Below are positions 1 to 7,422 of a stretch of 38,488 nucleotides of DNA, piece by piece (the stretch's first letter is position 1; every line of letters begins with the position of its first letter). The DNA comes from Bacillota bacterium (GTDB lineage: Bacteria; Bacillota; Sulfobacillia; Sulfobacillales; Sulfobacillaceae). The translations under genes were made by a program, and so were the position numbers. The stretch spans positions 1-38,488 of the forward strand of contig JAJZZH010000167.1 of the NCBI GenBank assembly GCA_021797675.1, read 5' to 3'. A model generated the notes under the pieces. That model was not told the origin of the DNA and did no database searches. It saw nothing but the letters and a program-made list of their open reading frames with translations.

Positions 1-14
1 TCGTTCCAACCAAT

Positions 15-35
15 CTATGGCAACCTGCCATAGAG
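15..35. terminator. Perfect hairpin, possible terminator of a gene to the left
   Basis: The arms TCTATGGCA and TGCCATAGA are exact reverse complements around a 3-base loop (ACC). T-rich sequence follows (ctattttcgctctttaatta). This could end a transcript entering from the left edge, but the T-run is not directly at the stem base, so an operator or other structured site is also possible. Confidence 0.35.
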
Positions 36-651
36 CTATTTTCGCTCTTTAATTAACTTTTGTCTATATTTTTGTTACCTCCACCCATAGCGTGTTGCGC
101 CAACCGGTTTAGCCGGGTCTTGAGGACCCGACCCATTTTACGTCCCCCGCGATTGCGCGAGACAACCGCCAACTGGTCCAGTTTTCACAAAACGGCCCCT
201 AATGGATGATATCAACGACCGGAGCATTGTTCGGAAATGCTTTCGCCTGACGGTGAGCGCGTCATATCCGCATCGCCAAAGCAAGGCATTTCGGCGGACG
301 GGATTAGTCATCGGTGTACCTTCGCTGCTGCACCCGGCCAACCTCGTTGTCCCCGGCGGGGAAGACCCTACGTTAAATGGTCCCATCGCCAAGGAGACTC
401 CCGCGAACGATCCCCCGATGCGATCCTCGCCGCCAGGTGGGATCGGACGGGGGGAACATGCATCGTCGACAGAACCATGGCAGTTTTCATTGCGGGCAAC
501 ACTAGGCCCAAGTCCGCCAAGGCCGCATTACCGCGACCTCCTCGACCCCTGGCGCGCATCGTCCACGTGATCTTTTGCGGCCTGAGCAGCTTGCCTCGCG
601 GATTTTCCAAATCCGTTGTCTCCCCGCTAGGCGGGGGACTGAACATTTGAG
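36..651. other. Non-coding or decayed stretch, no supportable gene
   Basis: Several short frames on both strands overlap here. All are rich in Arg, Pro and Gly, lack a good ribosome binding site and resemble no family I know. Small hairpins are visible: CGGGTC/GACCCG near 114-130, and a CCCCGC/GCGGGG pair near 620-640. The minus strand at about 55-140 reads like a short fragment (NRLAQHAM) that resembles NRLANYAM on the minus strand near 34130-34155, which suggests relics of one repeated sequence. Confidence 0.5.
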
Positions 652-849
652 TTAGTGTTCCTGGGTCACCACCTCTCCCCGACGTCGGTGACGCCGAGGA
701 TCGGCGATGATGCCCAGACTGGAATCCACCACCACGTGACCCGTCGTGTGGAGCATCTCGTCGGCGTTCATGTCATAGAGGACGATGGCCTCGTTGGCTA
801 CGGAAGCCAGGTGATGGTGCCCCGCTCCTGGCGAATTTGGGACTGGCAT
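652..849 (-). CDS. Small protein of unknown function downstream of hemB
   Basis: I do not recognise this 65-residue protein. The start chosen is the ATG at 849, because it has a strong ribosome binding site (GAGGAGGG, about 6 bases upstream). A slightly longer frame from 870 has no such site. The sequence opens MPVPNSPGAGHHH and ends in a basic, Arg-rich tail. The middle (about residues 14-50) has normal amino acid balance, with an acidic patch MNADEM, and shows no membrane segment. It lies 63 bases after hemB on the same strand and may be the last gene of the haem operon. The good start site argues that it is translated. No function is proposed. Confidence 0.5.
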   Translation of the reverse strand: MPVPNSPGAGHHHLASVANEAIVLYDMNADEMLHTTGHVVVDSSLGIIADPRRHRRRGEVVTQEH

Positions 850-912
850 CGATATCCCTCCTCGCAACATTTCAGACCAGACGATTAGTTAGCCGAAAAC
901 CTTCCCCCTATT

Positions 913-1893
913 TTACCCCTTTTTTTGCTGAAGCCATTGGCCATAGCGCGGAGCAAAGTAGGTAATGATGATGTCCGCGCCCGCCCGACGCATCCCCAAC
1001 AAAGATTCCTCGACTACCGCGCGTTCGTCCATCCAGCCATGCTGCGTGGCGGCCATGATCATGGAATATTCGCCAGAAACCTGATAGGCGGCCACCGGCA
1101 CGTTGACGCGGGCCTTCACATCACTAAGCACGTCCAGATATGGCATGGCGGGCTTGACAATCACGATGTCTGCCCCCTCGGCAATGTCCAAATCCACCTC
1201 GCGCAGTGCTTCGCGCCGGTTAGCTGGATTCATCTGATAGGACTTCCGATCCCCAAATTCCGGGGTATTCTCCGCCGCCTCGCGAAAGGGTCCGTAAAAG
1301 GCGGACGCATATTTCACGGCGTACGACATGATGGAGATATTCTCGAACCCCTCTTCATCGAGCGCCCGGCGGATGGCGCCCACGCGGCCGTCCATCATGT
1401 CCGAGGGGGCGACCAGATCTGCACCCGCCGAGGCCTGGGCCACCGCCGTCCTCGCCAACAGGTCCAGGCTGGCGTCATTGTCTACCGTCTTGCCGCGAAG
1501 GACTCCGCAATGTCCATGGTCGGTGTATTCACACAGACATAGGTCGGCAATCCATATCAACCCTGGGAAGTGTTCCTTAAACTTCTTCAGCGCCACTTGA
1601 ATGACGCCATTGGGATCATAAGCCTCCGATCCTAGCGGATCCTTGTGGGCGGGAATACCAAACACCAGGACTGCCCGCACCCCCATCGCCTGAACGACCG
1701 CCAGGTGCTCCAGAGCACGATCCACCGACCACTGATAGATGCCGGGCATGGAGCGTATGGGGATTTTTTGGTCGCTGCCCGCCCGAATGAAGATCGGATA
1801 GACCAGCTGGCCCATGGCCAGCCAACGTTCTTGTACCAAATCGCGCAATGCCGCCGTCTGGCGCAACCGCCGCAGGCGCTGTATGGGAAACAC
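913..1893 (-). CDS. hemB: Delta-aminolevulinic acid dehydratase (porphobilinogen synthase)
   Basis: This cytoplasmic enzyme joins two 5-aminolevulinate molecules into porphobilinogen, the second committed step of haem synthesis from ALA. The protein has 326 residues, normal for the family. It carries the zinc cysteine cluster DLCLCEYTDHGHCG (Cys119, Cys121, Cys129) and the two Schiff-base lysines, Lys194 in SYAVKYASAF and Lys247 in VIVKPAMPYLD. It is therefore the zinc-dependent type, and all key residues are present. The start is GTG at 1893, set by GGAGGTGG just upstream. Only 17 bases separate it from the hemD stop, so the two are cotranscribed. It is the last known haem gene of the operon. 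Confidence 0.96.
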   Translation of the reverse strand: MFPIQRLRRLRQTAALRDLVQERWLAMGQLVYPIFIRAGSDQKIPIRSMPGIYQWSVDRALEHLAVVQAMGVRAVLVFGIPAHKDPLGSEAYDPNGVIQVALKKFKEHFPGLIWIADLCLCEYTDHGHCGVLRGKTVDNDASLDLLARTAVAQASAGADLVAPSDMMDGRVGAIRRALDEEGFENISIMSYAVKYASAFYGPFREAAENTPEFGDRKSYQMNPANRREALREVDLDIAEGADIVIVKPAMPYLDVLSDVKARVNVPVAAYQVSGEYSMIMAATQHGWMDERAVVEESLLGMRRAGADIIITYFAPRYGQWLQQKKG

Positions 1894-1910
1894 GCACCAC
1901 CACCTCCAAG

Positions 1911-3242
1911 TTATCGTATTGGGTGGGCTGCCAAGGCAAGAGCCGCCGTGGCTGCCAGCGTTTTCCAGTTCGATATAGGAGCCTCGCCCGAGACTGCAAT
2001 ACCATGGCGCGTCAGCGTCCGGCTGGTTTCCGCTCCGATACTGAAGGCTCGGATCCGCCGCAACGAATCACCGAGTTCATTCCAAAGACGAGTTACCGTC
2101 GACGGTGAAGAATAGAGCACCCCGTCCCATCGCCCCTTCTCCACGTCTTGGCGCACCGAGGCGGGCAAGGGCACCGCCTGATTAGTATAAACCTTCACCG
2201 TCTCCACCAGGGCGCCCCTGTGCTGCAAATAGCCGGCCAGATCCATTCGGTTGCGATCGCCCGTCGGCCACAAAATACGAACCCCGGAGACCCGAATGCG
2301 GTCGAAAGCCGCGGCCAAGCCATCTTGGTTCATCGCCGCCGGATCTGGGCTCAACGCTGGCTTGAGGCCATAACCCGAGAGAACTCGAGCGGTTTCCTGG
2401 CCGACCACCGCCAACTGGCCCCCGAGGCGGCGAAGATCTTGGCCATCCATGAGCAGGCGGTCGACAGTGTGACGAACCGCCTCCTGGCTGGTGAAAATAA
2501 TCCATGCGTACTGTTCCAGGTGTGCCCAGGCCGCCGTTAACTCCGGCGTGGAGGCGGCCGGTACGATCCGGAAGAGGGGATGCCAAGCCACTTCCGCTCC
2601 CCAAGCGCGAAGATCTGCTGCCGCCTCCAACGCGCCAGGGCCGGCCCGCAAAATCGCCACCCGGCGACCGCGCAGGGGGCGCGCGGACCACCAGGCCATG
2701 GCCTGCGGACGCGCGGAAACCTGGGCACGGGTCAAAAGCCATTCGGGGCCGGCGGCGGATGCCCCCTCCGATCCCTGCCGTAGCTCGGTTTCATGGGCAC
2801 TCAGGTAAACCCGCTGCCCCGCCGATCCGCTCAAAGCAAGCGTACGACTGCTCTCGGGGAACTGGGGTACACCCAGGTAGTCCGCAGCTAGGGTAATCGC
2901 CCATGGAGAGGGATAGCGTTTAGCCCAGGATTTCCAGGGGTCTGCCTGATTGAGTGCCTGGACCACCGGGTCGCTCGCCATAGGCTGGCGGGCTAGATAT
3001 GCTACCCGCTCCCCGTTGAGTGCCCTGTGAGTGATCGCCTCAATCGGACGCGCGTCCCATTCGACCCGCCCGCTCCAACTCGGCGCTCCGGGGTTCCAGG
3101 GCCAATCCGGCGCGGATGCATAAATCACATCGCTTCGGCGAAGCACCTCCCAGGCGTCGAAGGTGAGCCACTCCCACACGCGGCCAGGCGGAATCGCCAC
3201 GAGGGATAGTTCGGGAATCGCCAGCGAAATGTCATTTCGCAT
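1911..3242 (-). CDS. hemD: Uroporphyrinogen-III synthase with degenerate N-terminal methylase-like domain
   Basis: HemD closes and inverts ring D of hydroxymethylbilane to give uroporphyrinogen III. The C-terminal part of this 444-residue protein, from about residue 190 (LRGRRVAILRAG), matches the HemD fold: VAILR, IIFTSQEAV, AVVGQETARVL, GVLYSSPSTV and FSIGAETSRTL occur in order. The N-terminal 175 residues look like a worn CobA/SUMT methyltransferase. SLVAIPPGRVWEWLTFDA sits where the SAM-binding GxGPGDPxLLT motif normally is, followed by ALNGERVAYL and a Pro-Ser-Pro-Trp segment, but the glycine-rich and catalytic motifs are missing. CobA-HemD fusions are known in Firmicutes; here the methylase half looks inactive. 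The ATG at 3242 overlaps the hemC stop by 11 bases, implying coupled translation. Confidence 0.85.
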   Translation of the reverse strand: MRNDISLAIPELSLVAIPPGRVWEWLTFDAWEVLRRSDVIYASAPDWPWNPGAPSWSGRVEWDARPIEAITHRALNGERVAYLARQPMASDPVVQALNQADPWKSWAKRYPSPWAITLAADYLGVPQFPESSRTLALSGSAGQRVYLSAHETELRQGSEGASAAGPEWLLTRAQVSARPQAMAWWSARPLRGRRVAILRAGPGALEAAADLRAWGAEVAWHPLFRIVPAASTPELTAAWAHLEQYAWIIFTSQEAVRHTVDRLLMDGQDLRRLGGQLAVVGQETARVLSGYGLKPALSPDPAAMNQDGLAAAFDRIRVSGVRILWPTGDRNRMDLAGYLQHRGALVETVKVYTNQAVPLPASVRQDVEKGRWDGVLYSSPSTVTRLWNELGDSLRRIRAFSIGAETSRTLTRHGIAVSGEAPISNWKTLAATAALALAAHPIR

Positions 3243-4158
3243 CGGACGCCCCCCGCTCGCCGTTGAGCAAGGCTTGGCCGCCGCTCGCGAGGAGTCGTTG
3301 AGCCACGATTTCCGCCGTCTGCACCGGGTCGGTACCGACCGCTGTGGCCAGGGTCGATCGCTGACCATCCGTCGCCGTAATCTTGGCCGTCAGTCGTAAT
3401 TGTCGGGGATCCACCCAGACGGCATTGGCTCCGAGGGGAATTTGACAGCCGCCTCCCAATTCGGCCAAGAGTGCCCGCTCGGCGGCAACTAAGGCGGCCG
3501 TGGAGGGGTCATGAATGCGGGTCACGATCGTTCGGGTAACGGCGTCGTCGGCACGGATTTCCACCGCCACCACCCCCTGTCCTGGGGCTGGTACGACCAC
3601 GGAGGGGTCCAACCATGCGCTGATACGATTGTGCCATCCCAGGCGCATTAAGCCGGCTGCAGCCAAAATGACGCCGTCCCAGCCTTCGTGCTCCATTTTG
3701 GCGATACGTGTAGCTAAATTCCCGCGGACGGGAACTATCCGGAGGTCTGGGCGAAGACCCTGCACAAAAGCCCGTCGGCGCACACTTGAAGTGCCGAGCA
3801 CCGAGCCCGCGGACAGGTCGTCAAGGCTCTGCACCGGATGCGGAGAGACCAAGGCGTCCCGGGGATCCTCGCGGGGCAGATAGGCCCCCACGGTCAGACC
3901 GGCCGCAAGTTCCACGGGAAGATCCTTCAGCGAGTGCACGGCGCAGTCCACCTCTCCCACCAAGAGGGCTTGTTCCAATTCGGTGGTAAAAATCCCCTTG
4001 CCGGGCATTTCATCGAGTGCCCGGTCCAGGATACGGTCACCTTGGGTTTGAAACGGGACCACGTCGGAGGCCGTGCCCAGTTGCCGCAAAACATCCTGAA
4101 CCAGGTTGGCTTGGGCCATCGCCAGCGCACTGGCGCGGGTACCGATGCGAAAGCGCAC
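3232..4158 (-). CDS. hemC: Hydroxymethylbilane synthase (porphobilinogen deaminase)
   Basis: This enzyme polymerises four porphobilinogen units into hydroxymethylbilane. It has 308 residues, the usual length. Recognisable blocks are RIGTRASALAMAQ at the N-terminus, the catalytic aspartate in VHSLKDLP (Asp79), LGTSSVRRRAF, VRGNLATRI and VPAPGQGVVAVE. Cys238 in LGGGCQIPLGA holds the dipyrromethane cofactor. The start is a GTG at 4158 with AAAGGAGG eight bases upstream. It lies 50 bases after the hemX-like gene and overlaps hemD, placing it in the middle of the haem operon. Confidence 0.97.
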   Translation of the reverse strand: MRFRIGTRASALAMAQANLVQDVLRQLGTASDVVPFQTQGDRILDRALDEMPGKGIFTTELEQALLVGEVDCAVHSLKDLPVELAAGLTVGAYLPREDPRDALVSPHPVQSLDDLSAGSVLGTSSVRRRAFVQGLRPDLRIVPVRGNLATRIAKMEHEGWDGVILAAAGLMRLGWHNRISAWLDPSVVVPAPGQGVVAVEIRADDAVTRTIVTRIHDPSTAALVAAERALLAELGGGCQIPLGANAVWVDPRQLRLTAKITATDGQRSTLATAVGTDPVQTAEIVAQRLLASGGQALLNGERGASDAK

Positions 4159-4208
4159 GCCAATCGCCTCCTTTCCGTTTTAGTGCAGCAGTTCCTGGGT
4201 TGATGCGC

Positions 4209-4988
4209 CTAAAGGCGCCCAATCGTCATAAAATTGACCGCCACCACCATAAATAATGTCATTAACAGGACGGCTGCGCGACGCCCTCGCCATCCGCCGA
4301 ATTGGCGCATAGCCAGATATGTCGCATAGGCGCCTGCCGTGATCAAGGCCCACAGCGCAGTCACGTTGAAGAGGGAGACGGTGGTCGAACGAGACGACGA
4401 AACCACCATCCAGCCGGCTCCAATCGCCAGCAGCCAAAGCAACAGACCGATCGCGGCCAAGAGGGCGCTTAATCGGTCCATTTCCTGTAAGGCGGGCAAC
4501 CGATAATAGAACACTTCCACGGACTTGTGTCGGAGTTCCCGTTCCTTTTCGGTGTACATTAACCCCACCACCGCGGCCAGCAAAAACACCACCACCGCGG
4601 CGGTGGCCGAACCGATATGCACCAGCAGCCATCCGTGGAGATTACTCATGGTCGGCCTTGCCCGAGACAAAAGGCCCAGGTCAATAGACCAGAGCACGAA
4701 CGCCACCGGCAGCAAAAATCCTCCCATCGACCGATAACGGCGTCCATAGGCCATCGTCAGCAGTGCGAACCCTGCCACCAGCCACGCTAACACGGCCAAC
4801 CACGCGGGGAGCGTCAAGACGGGGAGTCCGTCTACCTGCTCACCCAGCCGGACGAGCCACCAGGATTGCGCCACCCACCCGCCAGCCAGGATCCATCGCG
4901 CCCATATGCCGCACTGAGGCCGATACAAGGCCCAAACCGCCAAAATTGACGCGGCCAGATAAGCGGCCAGCGAGACGCCCTTCAGCAT
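4209..4988 (-). CDS. hemX: HemX/CcsA-like integral membrane protein
   Basis: This 259-residue polytopic membrane protein has about seven or eight hydrophobic segments. It fits the CcsA/HemX cytochrome c assembly family: LHGWLLVHIGSATAAVVVF followed by LMYTEKERELR is the typical conserved helix-loop, and the C-terminal LWALITAGAYATYLAMRQFGGWRGRRA matches the end of the family. I cannot find the tryptophan-rich WWD haem-handling motif of true CcsA, so the HemX subgroup is more likely. In Bacillus this protein sits beside HemA and lowers its level. The same position here, 4 bases after hemA, supports that role. The start is ATG at 4988. Confidence 0.82.
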   Translation of the reverse strand: MLKGVSLAAYLAASILAVWALYRPQCGIWARWILAGGWVAQSWWLVRLGEQVDGLPVLTLPAWLAVLAWLVAGFALLTMAYGRRYRSMGGFLLPVAFVLWSIDLGLLSRARPTMSNLHGWLLVHIGSATAAVVVFLLAAVVGLMYTEKERELRHKSVEVFYYRLPALQEMDRLSALLAAIGLLLWLLAIGAGWMVVSSSRSTTVSLFNVTALWALITAGAYATYLAMRQFGGWRGRRAAVLLMTLFMVVAVNFMTIGRL

Positions 4989-4992
4989 GGCG

Positions 4993-6300
4993 TCAGCGGG
5001 GGGATTCGGCTGGGATCTTTACCCTCGCTGCCGCCGATTGGGCTTCCGAGGGCAGGGCAAACAATTCTTGCACCATATCGATGCGACCCTGGTCGCCGAC
5101 TCTTGCCCAATGCCGTAAACTCGTTACCGGATCGTTCAACAGCTTCTTGATGATCAGGCGGGTGGCTTGTTCGAGGACCTCGTGTTGGTGGACATCCAGC
5201 GGCGCAAGTTTCGCCAGCGCGCGAGCCATTTCCTGGGCGCGGATGGCTTCTGCGCGGTCGTTCAGCCTTTGAATAATTGGGCCCACTTGTAAACTGCCTA
5301 GGTCTTCTTGCAACCGTTCCACTTCTTCCGTCACGATGCGCTCGGCGTATTGACCTTCGTGGACCCGCTGGCGACGGTTTCGGGCCACCACCGCCTCAAT
5401 GTCGTCGAGGTCGTAAACAAACACTTCGTGGCCCGCCCGACTGACGTCGGGGGCGACACTGCGGGGCACCGAGAGGTCGAAGAGAAATCGGAGCCGATGT
5501 TGGTCCCCGCCAAAGGTCCGCTCAGCCATGGCGCGGGTAATCAGAGCGGATTCGCTGGTGATGGCGCTGACCACCACATCGGCCGTGGCCAACCAGTCGG
5601 GCAGGCGGTCGAGGGTTCCTGCGCTGCCGCTTACCCGTTCAGCAAGACGTGCGGCGTGGGCCAAGGTTCGGTTGACCACCGCGATCCGGCCCACGCCGGC
5701 GTCATGGAGATGGCGGGTAACGAGTTCCGCGACTTGCCCGGCGCCAATCACCACCACGGTAAGCCCGCGCAAAGAACCGAATACGCGTTCGGCCAACTCG
5801 ACCGCCACATGTCCCACGGAGAGGGCATTTTGCCCAATCCCGGTTTCTGTGCGAACGCGTTTGCCAGCCTTCAATGCCCTCTGCAAGGTGCGGTGGAGCG
5901 GTCCACTGCAGGTGCCCAGGGCGCCGGCTGCCTGATAGGCATGCTTCACTTGGCCCAAGATTTCCGTCTCGCCCAAAATAACTGAATCCAGTCCCGCGCT
6001 GACGCGGAACAGGTGCCGCACGGCCTCGTCCCCCTGATACCAATACAGGGCGTCGGCATGCTCTGTGCGCTCAAAATCCGTCCACTCCTGCCACCAGGTC
6101 AATATCTCGCCGAGGGTGCAGTTGCCGTCGACGTAGACTTCGGTGCGATTGCACGTTGAGAGTATCACCACGCCGTCCGCCGCAGTCGTTGAGAGCAGCG
6201 CCTGGCTGGCTGCCGCCATCCGGTCCGGTGCAAAGGCTGCCCTCTCACGAACGGCTAGCGGCGCCGTAACGTGATTCATCCCCGCCACCTGGATGCGCAC
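4993..6300 (-). CDS. hemA: Glutamyl-tRNA reductase
   Basis: This enzyme reduces glutamyl-tRNA(Glu) to glutamate-1-semialdehyde with NADPH, the entry and control step of the C5 haem route. The protein has 435 residues from the GTG at 6300, which has GGGAGGA eight bases upstream. A longer frame to 6387 lacks a ribosome binding site and would put extra residues before the conserved start VRIQVAGMNHVTAPLAVRE. The catalytic cysteine is Cys50 in ILSTCNRTEVY, the position usual in the family. SVILGETEILGQVKHAY, the NADP-binding VVIGAGQVAELV and the C-terminal dimerisation helices (VEEVERLQEDLGSLQV onward) are all present. It is first in the haem operon. No glutamate-semialdehyde aminotransferase (hemL) is in the window. 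Confidence 0.95.
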   Translation of the reverse strand: MRIQVAGMNHVTAPLAVRERAAFAPDRMAAASQALLSTTAADGVVILSTCNRTEVYVDGNCTLGEILTWWQEWTDFERTEHADALYWYQGDEAVRHLFRVSAGLDSVILGETEILGQVKHAYQAAGALGTCSGPLHRTLQRALKAGKRVRTETGIGQNALSVGHVAVELAERVFGSLRGLTVVVIGAGQVAELVTRHLHDAGVGRIAVVNRTLAHAARLAERVSGSAGTLDRLPDWLATADVVVSAITSESALITRAMAERTFGGDQHRLRFLFDLSVPRSVAPDVSRAGHEVFVYDLDDIEAVVARNRRQRVHEGQYAERIVTEEVERLQEDLGSLQVGPIIQRLNDRAEAIRAQEMARALAKLAPLDVHQHEVLEQATRLIIKKLLNDPVTSLRHWARVGDQGRIDMVQELFALPSEAQSAAARVKIPAESPR

Positions 6301-6349
6301 TGCACTATCCTCCCGACTCTGAGTGATTTCGTTCCACGATCCCCTGGTT

Positions 6350-6358
6350 ATCATAACA
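6350..6358 (-). promoter_or_regulatory. Extended -10 promoter for the haem operon
   Basis: On the minus strand TG-T-TATGAT lies about 43 bases upstream of the expected transcription start-to-hemA distance. TATGAT matches the -10 consensus at five of six bases and the TGN extension is present. No good -35 hexamer is visible 17 bases further up, which is usual for extended -10 promoters. The -10 is embedded in a small dyad, GTTATGATAAC. Confidence 0.45.
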
Positions 6359-6428
6359 TCTTTCCCGTCCCCCATGCAGACAGCCATGGGGCTCGCCTAG
6401 TCTTCGCCGGCTTCGTCGGTGCCGGGAT

Positions 6429-6450
6429 TCGGAGTTGTCGACAGCTCCGA
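6429..6450. promoter_or_regulatory. 22-base near-perfect palindrome upstream of hemA
   Basis: Arms TCGGAGTTGTC and GACAGCTCCGA pair with one mismatch and no loop. The site is about 75 bases upstream of the predicted hemA -10 and is off any gene. It could bind a dimeric regulator of the haem operon. It is not followed by a T-run, so a terminator is less likely. Confidence 0.35.
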
Positions 6451-6521
6451 GGGATAACCCGGGTGACAAGCCTAAAGATACCGCGCTATGGGGAATACGA
6501 ACACGGCCGTAAGGCACGCCT

Positions 6522-6543
6522 AAAGAGGGCTGTTCGGCCCTTT
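6522..6543 (-). terminator. Weak terminator after the short XRE gene
   Basis: Read on the minus strand, AAAGGGC-CGAACA-GCCCTCTTT forms a hairpin of 5 to 8 pairs ending in a short T stretch, about 40 bases after the stop of the XRE gene at 6584. The T-run is poor. Confidence 0.35.
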
Positions 6544-6583
6544 GCACCAGAAGACCGCCCAGAGCTCCCCCGCCAGGGCGGCT

Positions 6584-6814
6584 TTAGGGATCGGCCTGTC
6601 CTGGCTCCCGGTCCACAAAGAAGGCTTGTTCCATGGTCAGGCCTAACAGCAAGGCCCCGGCCACAAATTTTGAACCCGGTTGCCGCTTGCCCGCGAGGAC
6701 GCGGTTGACGTAAGAATAGGCCAATCCCATGTGCAGTGAAAGATCCCGTTCGGACCATTGTTTTTCTTGCATTAAGTGGCGAAACGTATCTACGTTCACC
6801 CGGAGAGTAGCCAT
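6584..6814 (-). CDS. Short XRE-family helix-turn-helix protein
   Basis: This 76-residue protein is almost entirely a lambda-repressor-like DNA-binding domain: MATLRVNVDTFRHLMQEKQWSERDLSLHMGL, recognition helix region AYSYVNRVLAGKRQPG, then a helix that buries LLLGLTMEQAFFV. It has no effector domain. The ATG at 6814 is preferred because AAGGGTGAT lies about six bases upstream; earlier start codons at 6820 and 6823 are too close to that site. A promoter (TTGCAA, 17 bases, TATTAT) lies directly upstream and overlaps palindromes, so autoregulation is likely. It diverges from a second XRE gene. The regulated targets are unknown. Confidence 0.82.
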   Translation of the reverse strand: MATLRVNVDTFRHLMQEKQWSERDLSLHMGLAYSYVNRVLAGKRQPGSKFVAGALLLGLTMEQAFFVDREPGQADP

Positions 6815-6825
6815 TATCATCACCC

Positions 6826-6840
6826 TTGCCTATTTGGCAA
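6826..6840. promoter_or_regulatory. Operator candidate 1 (TTGCC-N5-GGCAA)
   Basis: Perfect inverted repeat TTGCCTATTTGGCAA, directly downstream of the -10 of the minus-strand XRE gene and close to its ribosome binding site. Confidence 0.6.
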
Positions 6841-6841
6841 A

Positions 6842-6870
6842 ATAATAGCCATATTTTGCCCGTATTGCAA
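6842..6870 (-). promoter_or_regulatory. Promoter of the short XRE gene
   Basis: On the minus strand, TTGCAA (6870-6865) and TATTAT (6847-6842) are separated by exactly 17 bases. Each hexamer matches the sigma-A consensus at five of six positions. The -35 falls inside operator candidate 2, and candidate 1 lies just past the -10, an arrangement expected for repression. Confidence 0.6.
6856..6870. promoter_or_regulatory. Operator candidate 2 (TTGCC-N5-TGCAA)
   Basis: TTGCCCGTATTGCAA is a slightly imperfect version of candidate 1. Its centre is 30 bases from that of candidate 1, about three helical turns, so bound proteins would sit on the same face of the DNA. Confidence 0.5.
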
Positions 6871-6895
6871 ATCAGCCCTCAACATTCGCTGCGAA

Positions 6896-6909
6896 TTGCC
6901 TATTGGCAA
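6896..6909. promoter_or_regulatory. Operator candidate 3 (TTGCC-N4-GGCAA)
   Basis: TTGCCTATTGGCAA is a perfect dyad with a spacer one base shorter than candidate 1. It overlaps a possible -35 (TTGCCT, 6896-6901) for the plus-strand XRE gene, whose weak -10 would be TAGGAT (6919-6924). Confidence 0.55.
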
Positions 6910-6930
6910 TTTTCCAGATAGGATAGGGAC

Positions 6931-7356
6931 ATGATGGATAATCATTATGCGAATGCGCAAACGGGCGAATCACTGGGTTCTCTGATTCGTGACCTCCGTA
7001 AAGCACGATCGCTGTCCCTCTCGGCATGCGCGCTCAAGATTGGGATTAGCCCTTCATATTTATCACGCCTGGAACGCGGACTTCGCCGCCCCGCGGTCGA
7101 CATCCTGACCCGGCTGGCGGACGTATTGCAGGTTCCCCCGTTGAGCCTGCTGGTGGCTGCCGGAGTCCTCAGCGCCCATACGCTCAAGGATCTCGGGGTT
7201 CCTCCCTACGGCGTCGACCCCGTCGAGTGGAAAGATGCGCTGCAAGAACTCTCCGAGGCAGACTGGCAAGAGATACATGCGTTGATTCGTACGAAATTGG
7301 ATCGCTACCACGCGCTAAATCCCCATCCCCGCAACCGCAGAAAAACCGACACCTGA
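6931..7356 (+). CDS. XRE-family transcriptional regulator, 141 residues
   Basis: Residues 14-70 form a clear HTH_3 domain: LGSLIRDLRKARSLSLSAC, then the turn IGISPSYLSRLERG, then RRPAVDILTRLADVLQVP. The C-terminal part ends with WKDALQELSEADWQEIHALI and a basic helix, a tail often seen in small Firmicutes XRE proteins. It has no obvious ligand domain. The start is ATG at 6931, preceded by AGGATAGGG, a modest site. If the weak -10 at 6919 is used, the mRNA would be nearly leaderless. It diverges from the shorter XRE gene and probably shares its palindromic operators. The stop codon lies inside the stem of the sucD terminator. Confidence 0.85.
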   Translation: MMDNHYANAQTGESLGSLIRDLRKARSLSLSACALKIGISPSYLSRLERGLRRPAVDILTRLADVLQVPPLSLLVAAGVLSAHTLKDLGVPPYGVDPVEWKDALQELSEADWQEIHALIRTKLDRYHALNPHPRNRRKTDT

Positions 7357-7376
7357 GAGCGAATGCCCTAGGTGTC
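7341..7376 (-). terminator. Rho-independent terminator of the icd-mdh-sucCD operon
   Basis: On the minus strand GACACCT and AGGTGTC pair around a 15-base loop, followed at once by GGTTTTTCT. The stem can extend with flanking AAAC/GTTT across one mismatch, so it may also work on the plus strand for the XRE gene. It lies about 45 bases after the sucD stop. Confidence 0.75.
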
Positions 7377-7422
7377 AGTTTGTCGTTTCACCGTCTGCTT
7401 AGCGATCCAAGCCACGCGGGGA

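Noticed and set aside
5308-5985. A 225-codon plus-strand frame opposite hemA
   Set aside because: It is antisense to a clear glutamyl-tRNA reductase and has no start signal or homology.
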